Assembly: GCF_031585635.1 (NCBI RefSeq)
Contig: NZ_CP134196.1
Span: forward strand, 2,108,001 to 2,172,000
DNA: 64,000 nt
Direction: 5' to 3'
Source of the DNA: Paraburkholderia sp. FT54
GTDB taxonomy: Bacteria; Pseudomonadota; Gammaproteobacteria; Burkholderiales; Burkholderiaceae
Below are positions 18,554 through 25,358 of the stretch, one piece after another. The number at the start of each line of letters is the position of its first letter. The first letter of the stretch is position 1. Position numbers and translations under genes: made by a program. Under the pieces are notes generated by a model. That model saw only the letters and a program-made list of their open reading frames with translations, had not been told where the DNA came from and made no database searches.

Positions 18554-18636
18554 GGGTGTTTCCATTCGATCCTGCCAGGGGACCGGCATGCTTGCGTATG
18601 CCGATCCCACAACTGCTGACTGTGCGACAGGGACTG

Positions 18637-19884
18637 TCAAGCCTTGCCGATGAACGGGCTGAATGCCACTGGCTTCTCGATGTCTTTCGACTTCCACAAA
18701 ATGTCGAAGCCCTGAGTCGCGTTGATCGAGCCGATCATGTCGCCCCGCCACAAGTACTGCGTGGAAGCATCCATCTTCACCGTGTAACCCGCCGGATCGA
18801 CCATCGACTGACCCGCGAGCGCCTTGCGCACCGCGTCCGTGTCGGTGGAATGCGCCTTCGCGGCAGCCTGCGCCCACAGATTGATGCCGAGGTAGGTCGA
18901 CACCATCGGGTCGATCACCATGTCCGGCCGATGCTTCAGGCTATGCGCGCTGACGTAGTTCTTCCAGTCGCTCTTGAACTGGCGATTCTGCGGCGTATCC
19001 ACGTTCTGGAAATAGCACCAGCAGCTGAGGTGGCCGACCAGCGGCTTTGTATCGAGACCCTCCAGATCGCTGTCGACCACGTCCAGGCCAAGAATCGGAA
19101 TATCGGTGGCGCGCACGCCCTGATTGATCGCTTCCTTGAACATCGCCGGAATCGAATCGCCGACCACGGTCATCACGACGATGGCCTGGCCACCCGGTTG
19201 CGCGGCGAAGTCCTTGATGTCGCGCACGATGGTCTGGAAGTTCGATTGCCCGAATGGAACGTAGTGTTCGCGCCATGCGGAGTCCGGAATGTTCTTGGTC
19301 TTGAGATAGCCCTTGAGCATCTTGTTGATCGTGCGCGGCCAGACGTAGTCGCTGCCGATCATATAGAAACGCTTGGCGCCGCCGCCCTGGTCACTCATCA
19401 GGTAATCGATTGCGGGGAGCACCGAGCTGCTCGGCGGCGAGTTCAGATAGACGACGTTCTTCGACTGCTCTTCGCCTTCGAAGTGAAGCGGATAAAACAG
19501 CAGGCTGTCTTGCGACTCGACCACCGGCAACACCGACTTGCGCGACACCGACGTCCAGCAGCCGAATAGCGCCGCGCATTTGTCGCGCAGAATCAGTTGC
19601 TTCGAGAGCTGCGCATACATGGGCCAGTCCGACGCCGGATCGACGACGACACCCTGAAGCTTGCGCCCGAGCACGCCGCCCTTGGCGTTGATCTGATCGA
19701 TCGTCATCAGTGCCGTATCTTTTAACAGCGACTCGCCATTGGCCATCGTGCCCGACTGCGAGAACAGCAGGCCGAGCTTGATCGGATCGCTGGCTTGTGC
19801 GGCGAACGCAGCCTTAGGTAGCGCGGTGCCCGCAGCGGTCACCAATCCGGAGCCGACTGCCGACAGGAAAGTACGTCTTTTCAT
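18637..19884 (-). CDS. urtA: Urea/amide ABC transporter substrate-binding protein UrtA
   Basis: Periplasmic binding protein of 415 residues, first gene of the operon. The N terminus (MKRRTFLSAVGSG...) is a Tat-like signal with the RRTFL motif, cleaved near AFA-AQ. The mature protein matches the UrtA/FmdD/AmiC branch of the Peripla_BP_5 fold: IKLGLLFSQSGTMANGE, FGCWTSVSRKSVLPVVE and FYMIGSDYVWPRTINKM. UrtA and FmdD proteins bind urea or short-chain amides; because the operon carries an amidase and no urease, amides are as likely as urea. GGAGTGAAGC precedes the ATG. The 5' leader carries a terminator and an ANTAR-type hairpin. Confidence 0.9.
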   Translation of the reverse strand: MKRRTFLSAVGSGLVTAAGTALPKAAFAAQASDPIKLGLLFSQSGTMANGESLLKDTALMTIDQINAKGGVLGRKLQGVVVDPASDWPMYAQLSKQLILRDKCAALFGCWTSVSRKSVLPVVESQDSLLFYPLHFEGEEQSKNVVYLNSPPSSSVLPAIDYLMSDQGGGAKRFYMIGSDYVWPRTINKMLKGYLKTKNIPDSAWREHYVPFGQSNFQTIVRDIKDFAAQPGGQAIVVMTVVGDSIPAMFKEAINQGVRATDIPILGLDVVDSDLEGLDTKPLVGHLSCWCYFQNVDTPQNRQFKSDWKNYVSAHSLKHRPDMVIDPMVSTYLGINLWAQAAAKAHSTDTDAVRKALAGQSMVDPAGYTVKMDASTQYLWRGDMIGSINATQGFDILWKSKDIEKPVAFSPFIGKA

Positions 19885-19921
19885 ATGCTTCACTCCGACA
19901 TGGATTAGAAATCGCAAACGC

Positions 19922-19961
19922 AAAAAGCCCGAAACCAGACAAGCTGGTTTCGGGCTTTTTT
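19922..19961 (-). terminator. Intrinsic terminator inside the urtA leader (attenuator)
   Basis: Perfect 17-bp stem (19922-19938 with 19944-19960) and a five-base loop; on the minus strand the stem ends in five U residues. It lies 38 bp before the urtA start codon, in the untranslated leader and downstream of the proposed sigma-54 promoter, so unconditional action would silence the operon. No plus-strand gene ends here, which argues it is a regulated attenuator rather than a gene-end terminator. Confidence 0.85.
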
Positions 19962-19968
19962 GGCCGGT

Positions 19969-19998
19969 GCTGCTCAAGACGCCTTTGTCTCGAACAAC
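19969..19998 (-). promoter_or_regulatory. Putative ANTAR recognition hairpin in the urtA leader
   Basis: On the minus strand GTTGTTCGAGAC pairs with GTCTTGAGCAGC (12 pairs, three of them G-U) around the six-base loop AAAGGC (19981-19986). ANTAR proteins such as NasR, EutV and AmiR recognise hairpins with a hexanucleotide loop having A at position 1 and G at position 4, which this loop has. It is seven bases upstream of the leader terminator, resembling the Klebsiella nasF leader. A second hexaloop hairpin of the dual EutV-type motif was not found. Confidence 0.7.
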
Positions 19999-20050
19999 GA
20001 AATGGATGCTGTGGGTCGCCGTGATGCACAGCGGGACAGCGTCACCATAT

Positions 20051-20068
20051 AAGCAACGGTCATGCCAG
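20051..20068 (-). promoter_or_regulatory. Sigma-54 (-24/-12) promoter of the urt-amidase operon
   Basis: The minus strand reads CTGGCATGACCGTTGCTT: GG and GC separated by exactly ten bases, matching the sigma-54 consensus TGGCACG-N4-TTGCA/T at all but one central position. Transcription would begin near 20041, giving a leader of about 155 nt before urtA that includes the ANTAR hairpin and the terminator. Confidence 0.75.
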
Positions 20069-20199
20069 AGCTTTGCGTTCGGCAGGGGTGCGTGCCGCAA
20101 AAGCCTTTGTGAAGCGGCTGTAAATTGATTAGTTGCGCCCCGGTCAACGCGGGAGGCATTATAAATAAAGCACTTTGCGCGGCTGACTACCTGAAAGCC

Positions 20200-20214
20200 G
20201 CACAAAGGCAGTGC
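20200..20214. promoter_or_regulatory. NtrC-like enhancer site 1
   Basis: GCACAAAGGCAGTGC, a GCAC-N7-GTGC palindrome of the NtrC type (consensus GCACC-N5-GGTGC). It lies about 160 bp upstream of the predicted start of transcription and 21 bp (two helical turns, centre to centre) from site 2. Confidence 0.6.
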
Positions 20215-20220
20215 GAGTGC

Positions 20221-20235
20221 GCACCAGTCACGTGC
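20221..20235. promoter_or_regulatory. NtrC-like enhancer site 2
   Basis: On the minus strand GCACGTGACTGGTGC, matching nine of ten conserved NtrC positions. Paired with site 1 in helical phase, it fits the usual tandem enhancer of nitrogen-controlled sigma-54 promoters. It is also 48 bp before the divergent amiC start, so could affect that promoter. Confidence 0.65.
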
Positions 20236-20282
20236 TGCACGCACAAACAGCGCACTTCCCTGGCGACCTTTGGTTTTGACGA

Positions 20283-21470
20283 ATGACTCGTATTGATGCC
20301 AGCCGTACCTCGGACCCAATCAGAATTGGCGTCCTGTATTCACGCTCAGGCGTAACCTCGGCCGCGGAGCTCACTCAACTGCAAGCCACCATGCTTGCAG
20401 TGGAGGAAATCAATCGCGCAGGCGGCGTGTCAGGACGCGAGATCGAACTCGTCTGTCTGGATCCGCAATGCCAGCCGCGGCGTTATGCCAACCTCGCGGA
20501 ACAACTGATTCTCGAACACCGGGTTCGGATCATCGTCGGCTGCTATATGTCCAGCACGCGCAAGGCGGTCATTCCGATTGTCGAACGGCACAATGCGCTG
20601 CTCTTCTATGCGACACCGTATGAAGGCTTCGAATACAGCCGCAACGTGATCTACACCGGCGCGGCGCCCAATCAGAACACCTTGCCGCTCGCCGGTTTCA
20701 TGCTCACGCAGTTCGGCTCACGCGTGAGCATGATCGGTTCGGACTACGTGTGCCCATACGAGTCGAATCGCGTGATGAGCGATCTGATCCTCGAACGCGG
20801 CGGAGAAAAGGTGGACGAAACCTATCTGCCGCTCGATGCGCCGTGGGAGAGTTATCTCGATGCCGCCAAGCGGATCAAGCAACTCGCACCCGACTTCATT
20901 TTCTCCACGGTAGTGGGCGAAGGCATTCCGCATCTGTACCGTGCGTTTGCGCAGGTCGGGCTCGATCCGTACCGCACGCCTATCGCCAGCCACATGACCA
21001 GTGAAGCCGAAATCGCGGTAATGGGAAACGACCTCGCACAAGGACACATCACCTCAGCCGCGTACTTCCAGAGTGTGGATACAGTTGCGAACCTCGGTGC
21101 GGTCGCCCGCTATCAGGCTCGCTTCGGCGACGACCAGCCGACCAACATGTGCTGGGAAGCCTCCTATTTCCAGATGCATCTGCTCGCGGATGCGATCCGC
21201 CGCGTCGGCTCGGACGACCCGACGCTGTTGCTGCGCGTATTGCCCGGCCTCGAATTCGACGCGCCGCAAGGCCGCGTGCGTATCGACGAGCACAACAACC
21301 ACACGTACCTGCATCCGTTGATCGGCCGGGTCGACGCGCATGGCCGCTTCGATATCATCGGGCGTGCGCCTGAGCGCGTGAAGGCGGATCCCTACGTCGT
21401 CTCTCACAGCACGCCAGCGTGGACCGCGCACGCGCATCCTGAACTCGCACGCGCGGGAGAGGTTCGATGA
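20283..21470 (+). CDS. amiC: AmiC-like cytoplasmic amide/urea sensor
   Basis: Protein of 395 residues with the UrtA/FmdD/AmiC periplasmic-binding fold but no signal peptide, starting MTRIDASRTSDPIRIGVLYS. In Pseudomonas, AmiC is the cytoplasmic amide sensor that holds AmiR inactive until an amide binds. Fold landmarks include SGVTSAAELTQLQATMLAVEEINRAGG, VGCYMSSTRKAVIPIVERHNALLFY and SMIGSDYVCPYESNRV. It is transcribed divergently from urtA and its stop overlaps the next gene by four bases (ATGA), coupling sensor and antiterminator one to one. Ligand specificity is inferred from the adjacent amidase. Confidence 0.88.
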   Translation: MTRIDASRTSDPIRIGVLYSRSGVTSAAELTQLQATMLAVEEINRAGGVSGREIELVCLDPQCQPRRYANLAEQLILEHRVRIIVGCYMSSTRKAVIPIVERHNALLFYATPYEGFEYSRNVIYTGAAPNQNTLPLAGFMLTQFGSRVSMIGSDYVCPYESNRVMSDLILERGGEKVDETYLPLDAPWESYLDAAKRIKQLAPDFIFSTVVGEGIPHLYRAFAQVGLDPYRTPIASHMTSEAEIAVMGNDLAQGHITSAAYFQSVDTVANLGAVARYQARFGDDQPTNMCWEASYFQMHLLADAIRRVGSDDPTLLLRVLPGLEFDAPQGRVRIDEHNNHTYLHPLIGRVDAHGRFDIIGRAPERVKADPYVVSHSTPAWTAHAHPELARAGEVR

Positions 21471-22069
21471 AGCGGACCACGCAGACGCCGGCGATCCTGC
21501 GCGACCTGCGTTCGCTAAAAGTCGTTGTGATTCATCCGCAGGATCAGGACGGTGAAGAGTTGCTCGCGCAGCTTCAGCGCATCGGCTGTGACGTGCAGGT
21601 ATGCTGGCCACGGCTCGATAGCCTGCCTGCCGACACCGGCCTCGTCCTCATGGCGATGCGCCCTGAGGCTCTGTCAGTCGATTATCCGTGGCTCGGAACC
21701 AGCACGTCGCCGCCGGTGATTCCGGTCGTGACCTACGAAAATCCGATCACCATCGAAGCGGTGCTGCGGCTAAATGCGTTCGCGACAATCCCGTCGCCGG
21801 TCCGCTCGTTTGGACTGTTGACCGCCATCGCTGTCGCGCTGACGCAATTCAAGGCATCCCGCACACGTGAGCGATACATCGAGCGGCTCGAGCAGAAGCA
21901 GGCGAAGGTTCGGGTGATCCAGCAAGCCACGCGAATCGTCATGGACTCGCGCGGCATGTCTGAAGAAGATGCATATCAGCTGCTGCGCTCACAGGCCATG
22001 CTCAAACGCGAACAGATCGAGACGGTGGCCGGCGACATCGTCAAGGCGCACGAAACACTGAGTTTCTAA
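21467..22069 (+). CDS. amiR: AmiR-like ANTAR transcription antiterminator
   Basis: RNA-binding antiterminator of 200 residues: receiver-like N-terminal domain (LKVVVIHPQDQDGEELLAQL...), coiled coil around residues 135-160 and a C-terminal ANTAR three-helix domain (MDSRGMSEEDAYQLLRSQAMLKREQIETVAGDIVKAHETL). It overlaps amiC by four bases, the standard amiC-amiR arrangement. Its expected target is the hexaloop hairpin and terminator in the urtA leader, 1.5 kb away and divergent. A near-duplicate (11339-11941) stands at the other end of the operon. Confidence 0.9.
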   Translation: MKRTTQTPAILRDLRSLKVVVIHPQDQDGEELLAQLQRIGCDVQVCWPRLDSLPADTGLVLMAMRPEALSVDYPWLGTSTSPPVIPVVTYENPITIEAVLRLNAFATIPSPVRSFGLLTAIAVALTQFKASRTRERYIERLEQKQAKVRVIQQATRIVMDSRGMSEEDAYQLLRSQAMLKREQIETVAGDIVKAHETLSF

Positions 22070-22335
22070 CGACGGCGCAGTGGCGTCGCGCAAGCGCCCC
22101 GATGCATACCACGGCGGTTGTGCCGCCGCTTATCGGGTCCGGCTGTTCATTTGGCCTGCCGATACCCGCCAATTGCCTCGTCGCCCAATACCGACGCCAG
22201 AAGGTACTTCATGGCAAATTTGTCATGTCCGCGTCCGTTTCGTGTTAACTACGAACTGATATCCTCGGGCCTGTCTCCGCAATTGCATCGCGACACGGAT
22301 AGATCCGTAGACCGTCCGGCGTCGTGTTTCCTCGC

Positions 22336-22884
22336 ATGAGCCTGAGTTTCTTCAAACAGTGGTTAAGAGCCCCTGCAACCGTGGGCGCAGTGGCTCCTTC
22401 GTCGCGCTGTCTCGCCGACGCCATGGCCGATGGTGTCGAGTCGTTCGAGGCAATCGTCGAGGTGGGCGCCGGCACCGGAGTCGTGACGGACTCTCTGGTG
22501 CGCCGGCACCCATCGGCGCGGCTAATCGTATTCGAGCTCGGCGATCAATTGGCCACCGAACTGAGAGGGCGGTTTCCTCAAGCGCATGTGGTCGGCGGTG
22601 CGTTTCATAAGAACGTAGAGGTCCTACAAGACCTGCCAGCGAAGACGATTATTGTCTCCGGACTCCCGTTTCGTTCGCTTTCGTCCGGTGTCGTCGAACC
22701 GACGGTTGCGGCTTTCGCCGAACTCCTTTACGCCGACCGGGCTCGCCGTCTCGTGCAGTTCACGTATCAACCGCGCGTCCCATTCGCCGCTCCTATAGGC
22801 TTGCGTTGGCACCGCATCAGAACAGTGTGGCTGAATGCGCCGCCAGCGAACGTCTGGCATCTCAGCAGCAAGACCAACTGGTAA
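22336..22884 (+). CDS. Phospholipid N-methyltransferase-like SAM-dependent methyltransferase
   Basis: Protein of 182 residues with a class I SAM-methyltransferase fold in the PmtA/COG3963 style: an N-terminal LRAPATVGAVAPSSRCLADAM segment, SAM-binding VEVGAGTGVVTDSLVRRHP, and ...KTIIVSGLPFRSLSSGVV where the catalytic loop lies. Family members methylate phosphatidylethanolamine or act on lipids near the membrane. An upstream GTG (22324) would add four residues; neither start has a strong ribosome binding site. Isolated gene in the plus direction after amiR, separated by 266 bp. Confidence 0.8.
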   Translation: MSLSFFKQWLRAPATVGAVAPSSRCLADAMADGVESFEAIVEVGAGTGVVTDSLVRRHPSARLIVFELGDQLATELRGRFPQAHVVGGAFHKNVEVLQDLPAKTIIVSGLPFRSLSSGVVEPTVAAFAELLYADRARRLVQFTYQPRVPFAAPIGLRWHRIRTVWLNAPPANVWHLSSKTNW

Positions 22885-22992
22885 GGCAGCGCGACGACGC
22901 GGCGGGGCTTGCTGCCAACCCAAAGATCCCTAACTTCAGGCATCTGAAGTCTGGTACGCTGCGCCCTTTGCTACCGCTTGCATTCAGATTCG

Positions 22993-23382
22993 ATGGAAAC
23001 CCCTTTCAATGATCGTGGCGTGTCGGTCACGCGCAACGCTCTCTCGTCCGCCGGCCAGGTCTTTCCGCTGCGCGATATCGTGAGCGTGCAGGTCGTCACC
23101 GTGCCGAAAAACAAGGTCTTGCCGCTCACGATTTCGCTGCTCGGAGCCGTCGGCGCTATTGTCGGCGTAATATTGCGCTCGCCGGTGGGCATGGTGTGCG
23201 GCACGATGCTGGCCGTGGTCGGCTGGCTCACCTGGCTGACCCAGGACGTCACCCATCGTCTGATGGTGCAGACGGCAAATGGCGAGCGTGAAGCGCTGAT
23301 GAGCACCGATCGCGATTTCGTCGAACGCGTCGGCGTGGCCGTGAACGAGGCGAAGGCCGCCGCCGCGGCGCCCAAGGTTTGA
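22993..23382 (+). CDS. DUF6232-family membrane protein
   Basis: Protein of 129 residues beginning METPFNDRGVSVTRNAL, a soluble strand-rich N-terminal part, then two adjacent hydrophobic helices (about residues 43-80) and a polar C terminus with a predicted beta-helix end (RLMVQTANGEREALMSTDRDFVERVGVAV). This NDRGVSVT start and double-helix layout is typical of DUF6232 proteins, which resemble bacterial PH-like membrane proteins. Function is unknown. The ATG at 22993 is chosen because the family motif starts right after it. Confidence 0.8.
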   Translation: METPFNDRGVSVTRNALSSAGQVFPLRDIVSVQVVTVPKNKVLPLTISLLGAVGAIVGVILRSPVGMVCGTMLAVVGWLTWLTQDVTHRLMVQTANGEREALMSTDRDFVERVGVAVNEAKAAAAAPKV

Positions 23383-23625
23383 TGCCGCGATTGACCGGCC
23401 AGCACGGTGCACGCAGGTCGCGCGCAGGCCGCCCGTTAACACAATTTTGATTCGACGCGCCGCAGCTTTTGCGCTTCATTGAGACGCGCGTCGCTAGAGT
23501 GAACGGGTGTCAACAACGCGCGCCGCCCGCCGGGTCGGCGCAACTCTATGCCCCCGTCCGCCGCAACGTCCGACCTCTCCCTCACACGTCCCTCGCGCAC
23601 CCAGCGCACACCGCAAACGCCGCGC

Positions 23626-23907
23626 ATGGCCCGCCGCACGCATATCGTCGTGCCGCTCGTCATTATCGACGTCACTGTGCCCGGCACATCGTCGGCAGAC
23701 GGACGGCGCGCGTTGCACGCCGCACTCGGCGACGACCTGCGTCTTTATGTCGTCACCATCGACCAGCAACGCGAGCGCGTCACCTTTCGCGTCGAAGTCA
23801 CCTCGCGCACCCTCGAAGACGTAATCGGCCTGCTGGCCATCAAACTCGATAGCGCCACGCTCGGCCGCGCGCAATCGACCGTGGTCCGGCGTCCGCGCGA
23901 CTATTGA
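23626..23907 (+). CDS. Small hypothetical protein
   Basis: A 93-residue protein starting MARRTHIVVPLVIIDV. It looks folded (alternating hydrophobic strand/helix pattern: DDLRLYVVTIDQQRERVTFRVEVTSRTLEDVIGLLAIKL) and may be a small ferredoxin-like fold. The same frame is open 78 bases upstream, but that stretch is proline/threonine-rich and unlike a protein. No family recognised and no ribosome binding site stands out, so coding status is moderately supported. Confidence 0.5.
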   Translation: MARRTHIVVPLVIIDVTVPGTSSADGRRALHAALGDDLRLYVVTIDQQRERVTFRVEVTSRTLEDVIGLLAIKLDSATLGRAQSTVVRRPRDY

Positions 23908-24169
23908 TTTAGATCGGATGTAGATCGACGCTCGCGCGGGCCGGTTGTCAGCCGCGCCCGCGCCTTCACACATCTTTGCAATTGCACTTGAGCGGCCATG
24001 TAGAGTCGCCGCTCCTGTTATCGCGTGTTCCCTCCCGCAGGCCCGCAAGCGTCACGGTTTCCGCTCACGCCGCGGCCAATCCAGCGAGATTGCCGCTCGT
24101 GTTGTCCGCCTCACCGCTTGCAATGTCTCGCCTTCGTCGGGGACCCACCTTTTGCAAAGCGTGTGATCC

Positions 24170-25261
24170 ATGTTCCTGTCGTCTCTCGATGCCGCGCGCC
24201 GGCATGTGCGCCTCAACCTGCGTCGTTTCGGCGCGACCGCGTTCGTCGTGACCGGGGCGCTCGCCGCGCTCAGCGGCTGCGCCGTGACCTTCCCCACGCC
24301 CACGCCGCCCGCGCCGACTGCCTCCCTGATCAACGGCGGCCAGGACGGCCTGCTCATTCCGCTGCAAGTGGAGCGCGTCGACGCAGGTCATGCGCGCCTC
24401 GGCCTGCCGGTCCAACTCGACGGCAAGCCGGTGTATGTCGCACTGGACACGGGCACGCAAGGCGTGCGCGTGCTGAAGTCGGTTCTGCCGGCCACAAACT
24501 ATCCGAACGCCGGCCCGGTGAGTTCGCTGCCGTTGCAGAACGGCGCACAAGTCTCCGGCGCGGCGGTGAAATTGCCGATGAGCCTCGCGGGGACGAAGCC
24601 GGCGCAAATCGACGCGCAAGCCGTCGAACTGGTGAATTGCCAGCCCAACGCCCGGCGCTGCGTGGGCATGGACGGCTACACCGGTGAATTCGGCTGGGCG
24701 TTCTCGGGTCTGTTCGGCATCGGCGCGGCGCAACCGGACGACACGTGCTGCACGCAACCGCTGAGCGCGTTGCCCGGCAATATCGGCCAGCGCTATCTGG
24801 TGCACTCGAACTTTGCGAAACCTTACCTGGTGCTGAGTCCGTCGGGCGCGCTCACCAAGGACTACACAATGGTGCCGATGACCGTCCTGCAAGACGGCAC
24901 GGCGCAATGGCCGAGAGGTTGCGTCAACGTCGGCGACAAGATGACCTTTTGCGCGCCGCTCGTGTTCGCCACGGCCAGCACCGACATGATCCGCGTGGAA
25001 ATGGACAAGGCGCCGAACTGGACCGGCGACGACGACGTAGGCAAGGTGCTCAATCAAGGCAACTACAACGCGGCGGTCGGCACGGGCAAATGGGTGCATC
25101 GCTATGAAGGTGCGCAAGTGGCAATCGTCAAGGCGAATCCGGGCGCCGAGCGCATCGTGATCGGCCTGATGGGCATGCAGAATATCGACGTGCTGTTCGA
25201 CTTCCCGCACGGCCAGTTGGGCCTGCGCGCCGCGAGCGAGGTCGAGAAGTTCGCGCAATAA
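24170..25261 (+). CDS. Lipoprotein with retropepsin-like aspartyl protease domain
   Basis: Protein of 363 residues. After a basic N terminus the lipobox LSG-C is at about residue 37, followed by a proline/threonine linker (FPTPTPPAPT), so the protein should be membrane-anchored facing the periplasm. The central part contains VYVALDTGTQGVRVL, an Asp-Thr-Gly active-site-like loop in a beta-rich domain as in DUF3443 or retropepsin-like proteins. Four to six cysteines (CQPNARRC, CC, C...C) suggest disulfides, consistent with export. Whether it is proteolytic is unknown. Ends before a strong shared terminator. Confidence 0.7.
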   Translation: MFLSSLDAARRHVRLNLRRFGATAFVVTGALAALSGCAVTFPTPTPPAPTASLINGGQDGLLIPLQVERVDAGHARLGLPVQLDGKPVYVALDTGTQGVRVLKSVLPATNYPNAGPVSSLPLQNGAQVSGAAVKLPMSLAGTKPAQIDAQAVELVNCQPNARRCVGMDGYTGEFGWAFSGLFGIGAAQPDDTCCTQPLSALPGNIGQRYLVHSNFAKPYLVLSPSGALTKDYTMVPMTVLQDGTAQWPRGCVNVGDKMTFCAPLVFATASTDMIRVEMDKAPNWTGDDDVGKVLNQGNYNAAVGTGKWVHRYEGAQVAIVKANPGAERIVIGLMGMQNIDVLFDFPHGQLGLRAASEVEKFAQ

Positions 25262-25282
25262 GCGTTGCGGTAGCAGCCAATC

Positions 25283-25321
25283 AAAAAGGCCGTGCGATTC
25301 ACCCACAATCGCACGGCCTTT
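25283..25321. terminator. Bidirectional intrinsic terminator
   Basis: AAAGGCCGTGCGATT and AATCGCACGGCCTTT form a 15-bp perfect stem around CACCCAC, flanked by A-run and T-run. It lies between the convergent lipoprotein and glgP genes and can serve both. Confidence 0.85.
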
Positions 25322-25358
25322 GCACATCTACGGCGAGTTGAAACGAGGCAACCGTCCG

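Noticed and set aside
20008..20045. Candidate second hexaloop hairpin (P1) of a dual ANTAR motif in the urtA leader
   Set aside because: CGCTGTG-CAT-CACGGCG pairs well but its loop has three bases; no A..G.. hexaloop could be formed around it, so only the single downstream hairpin is claimed.
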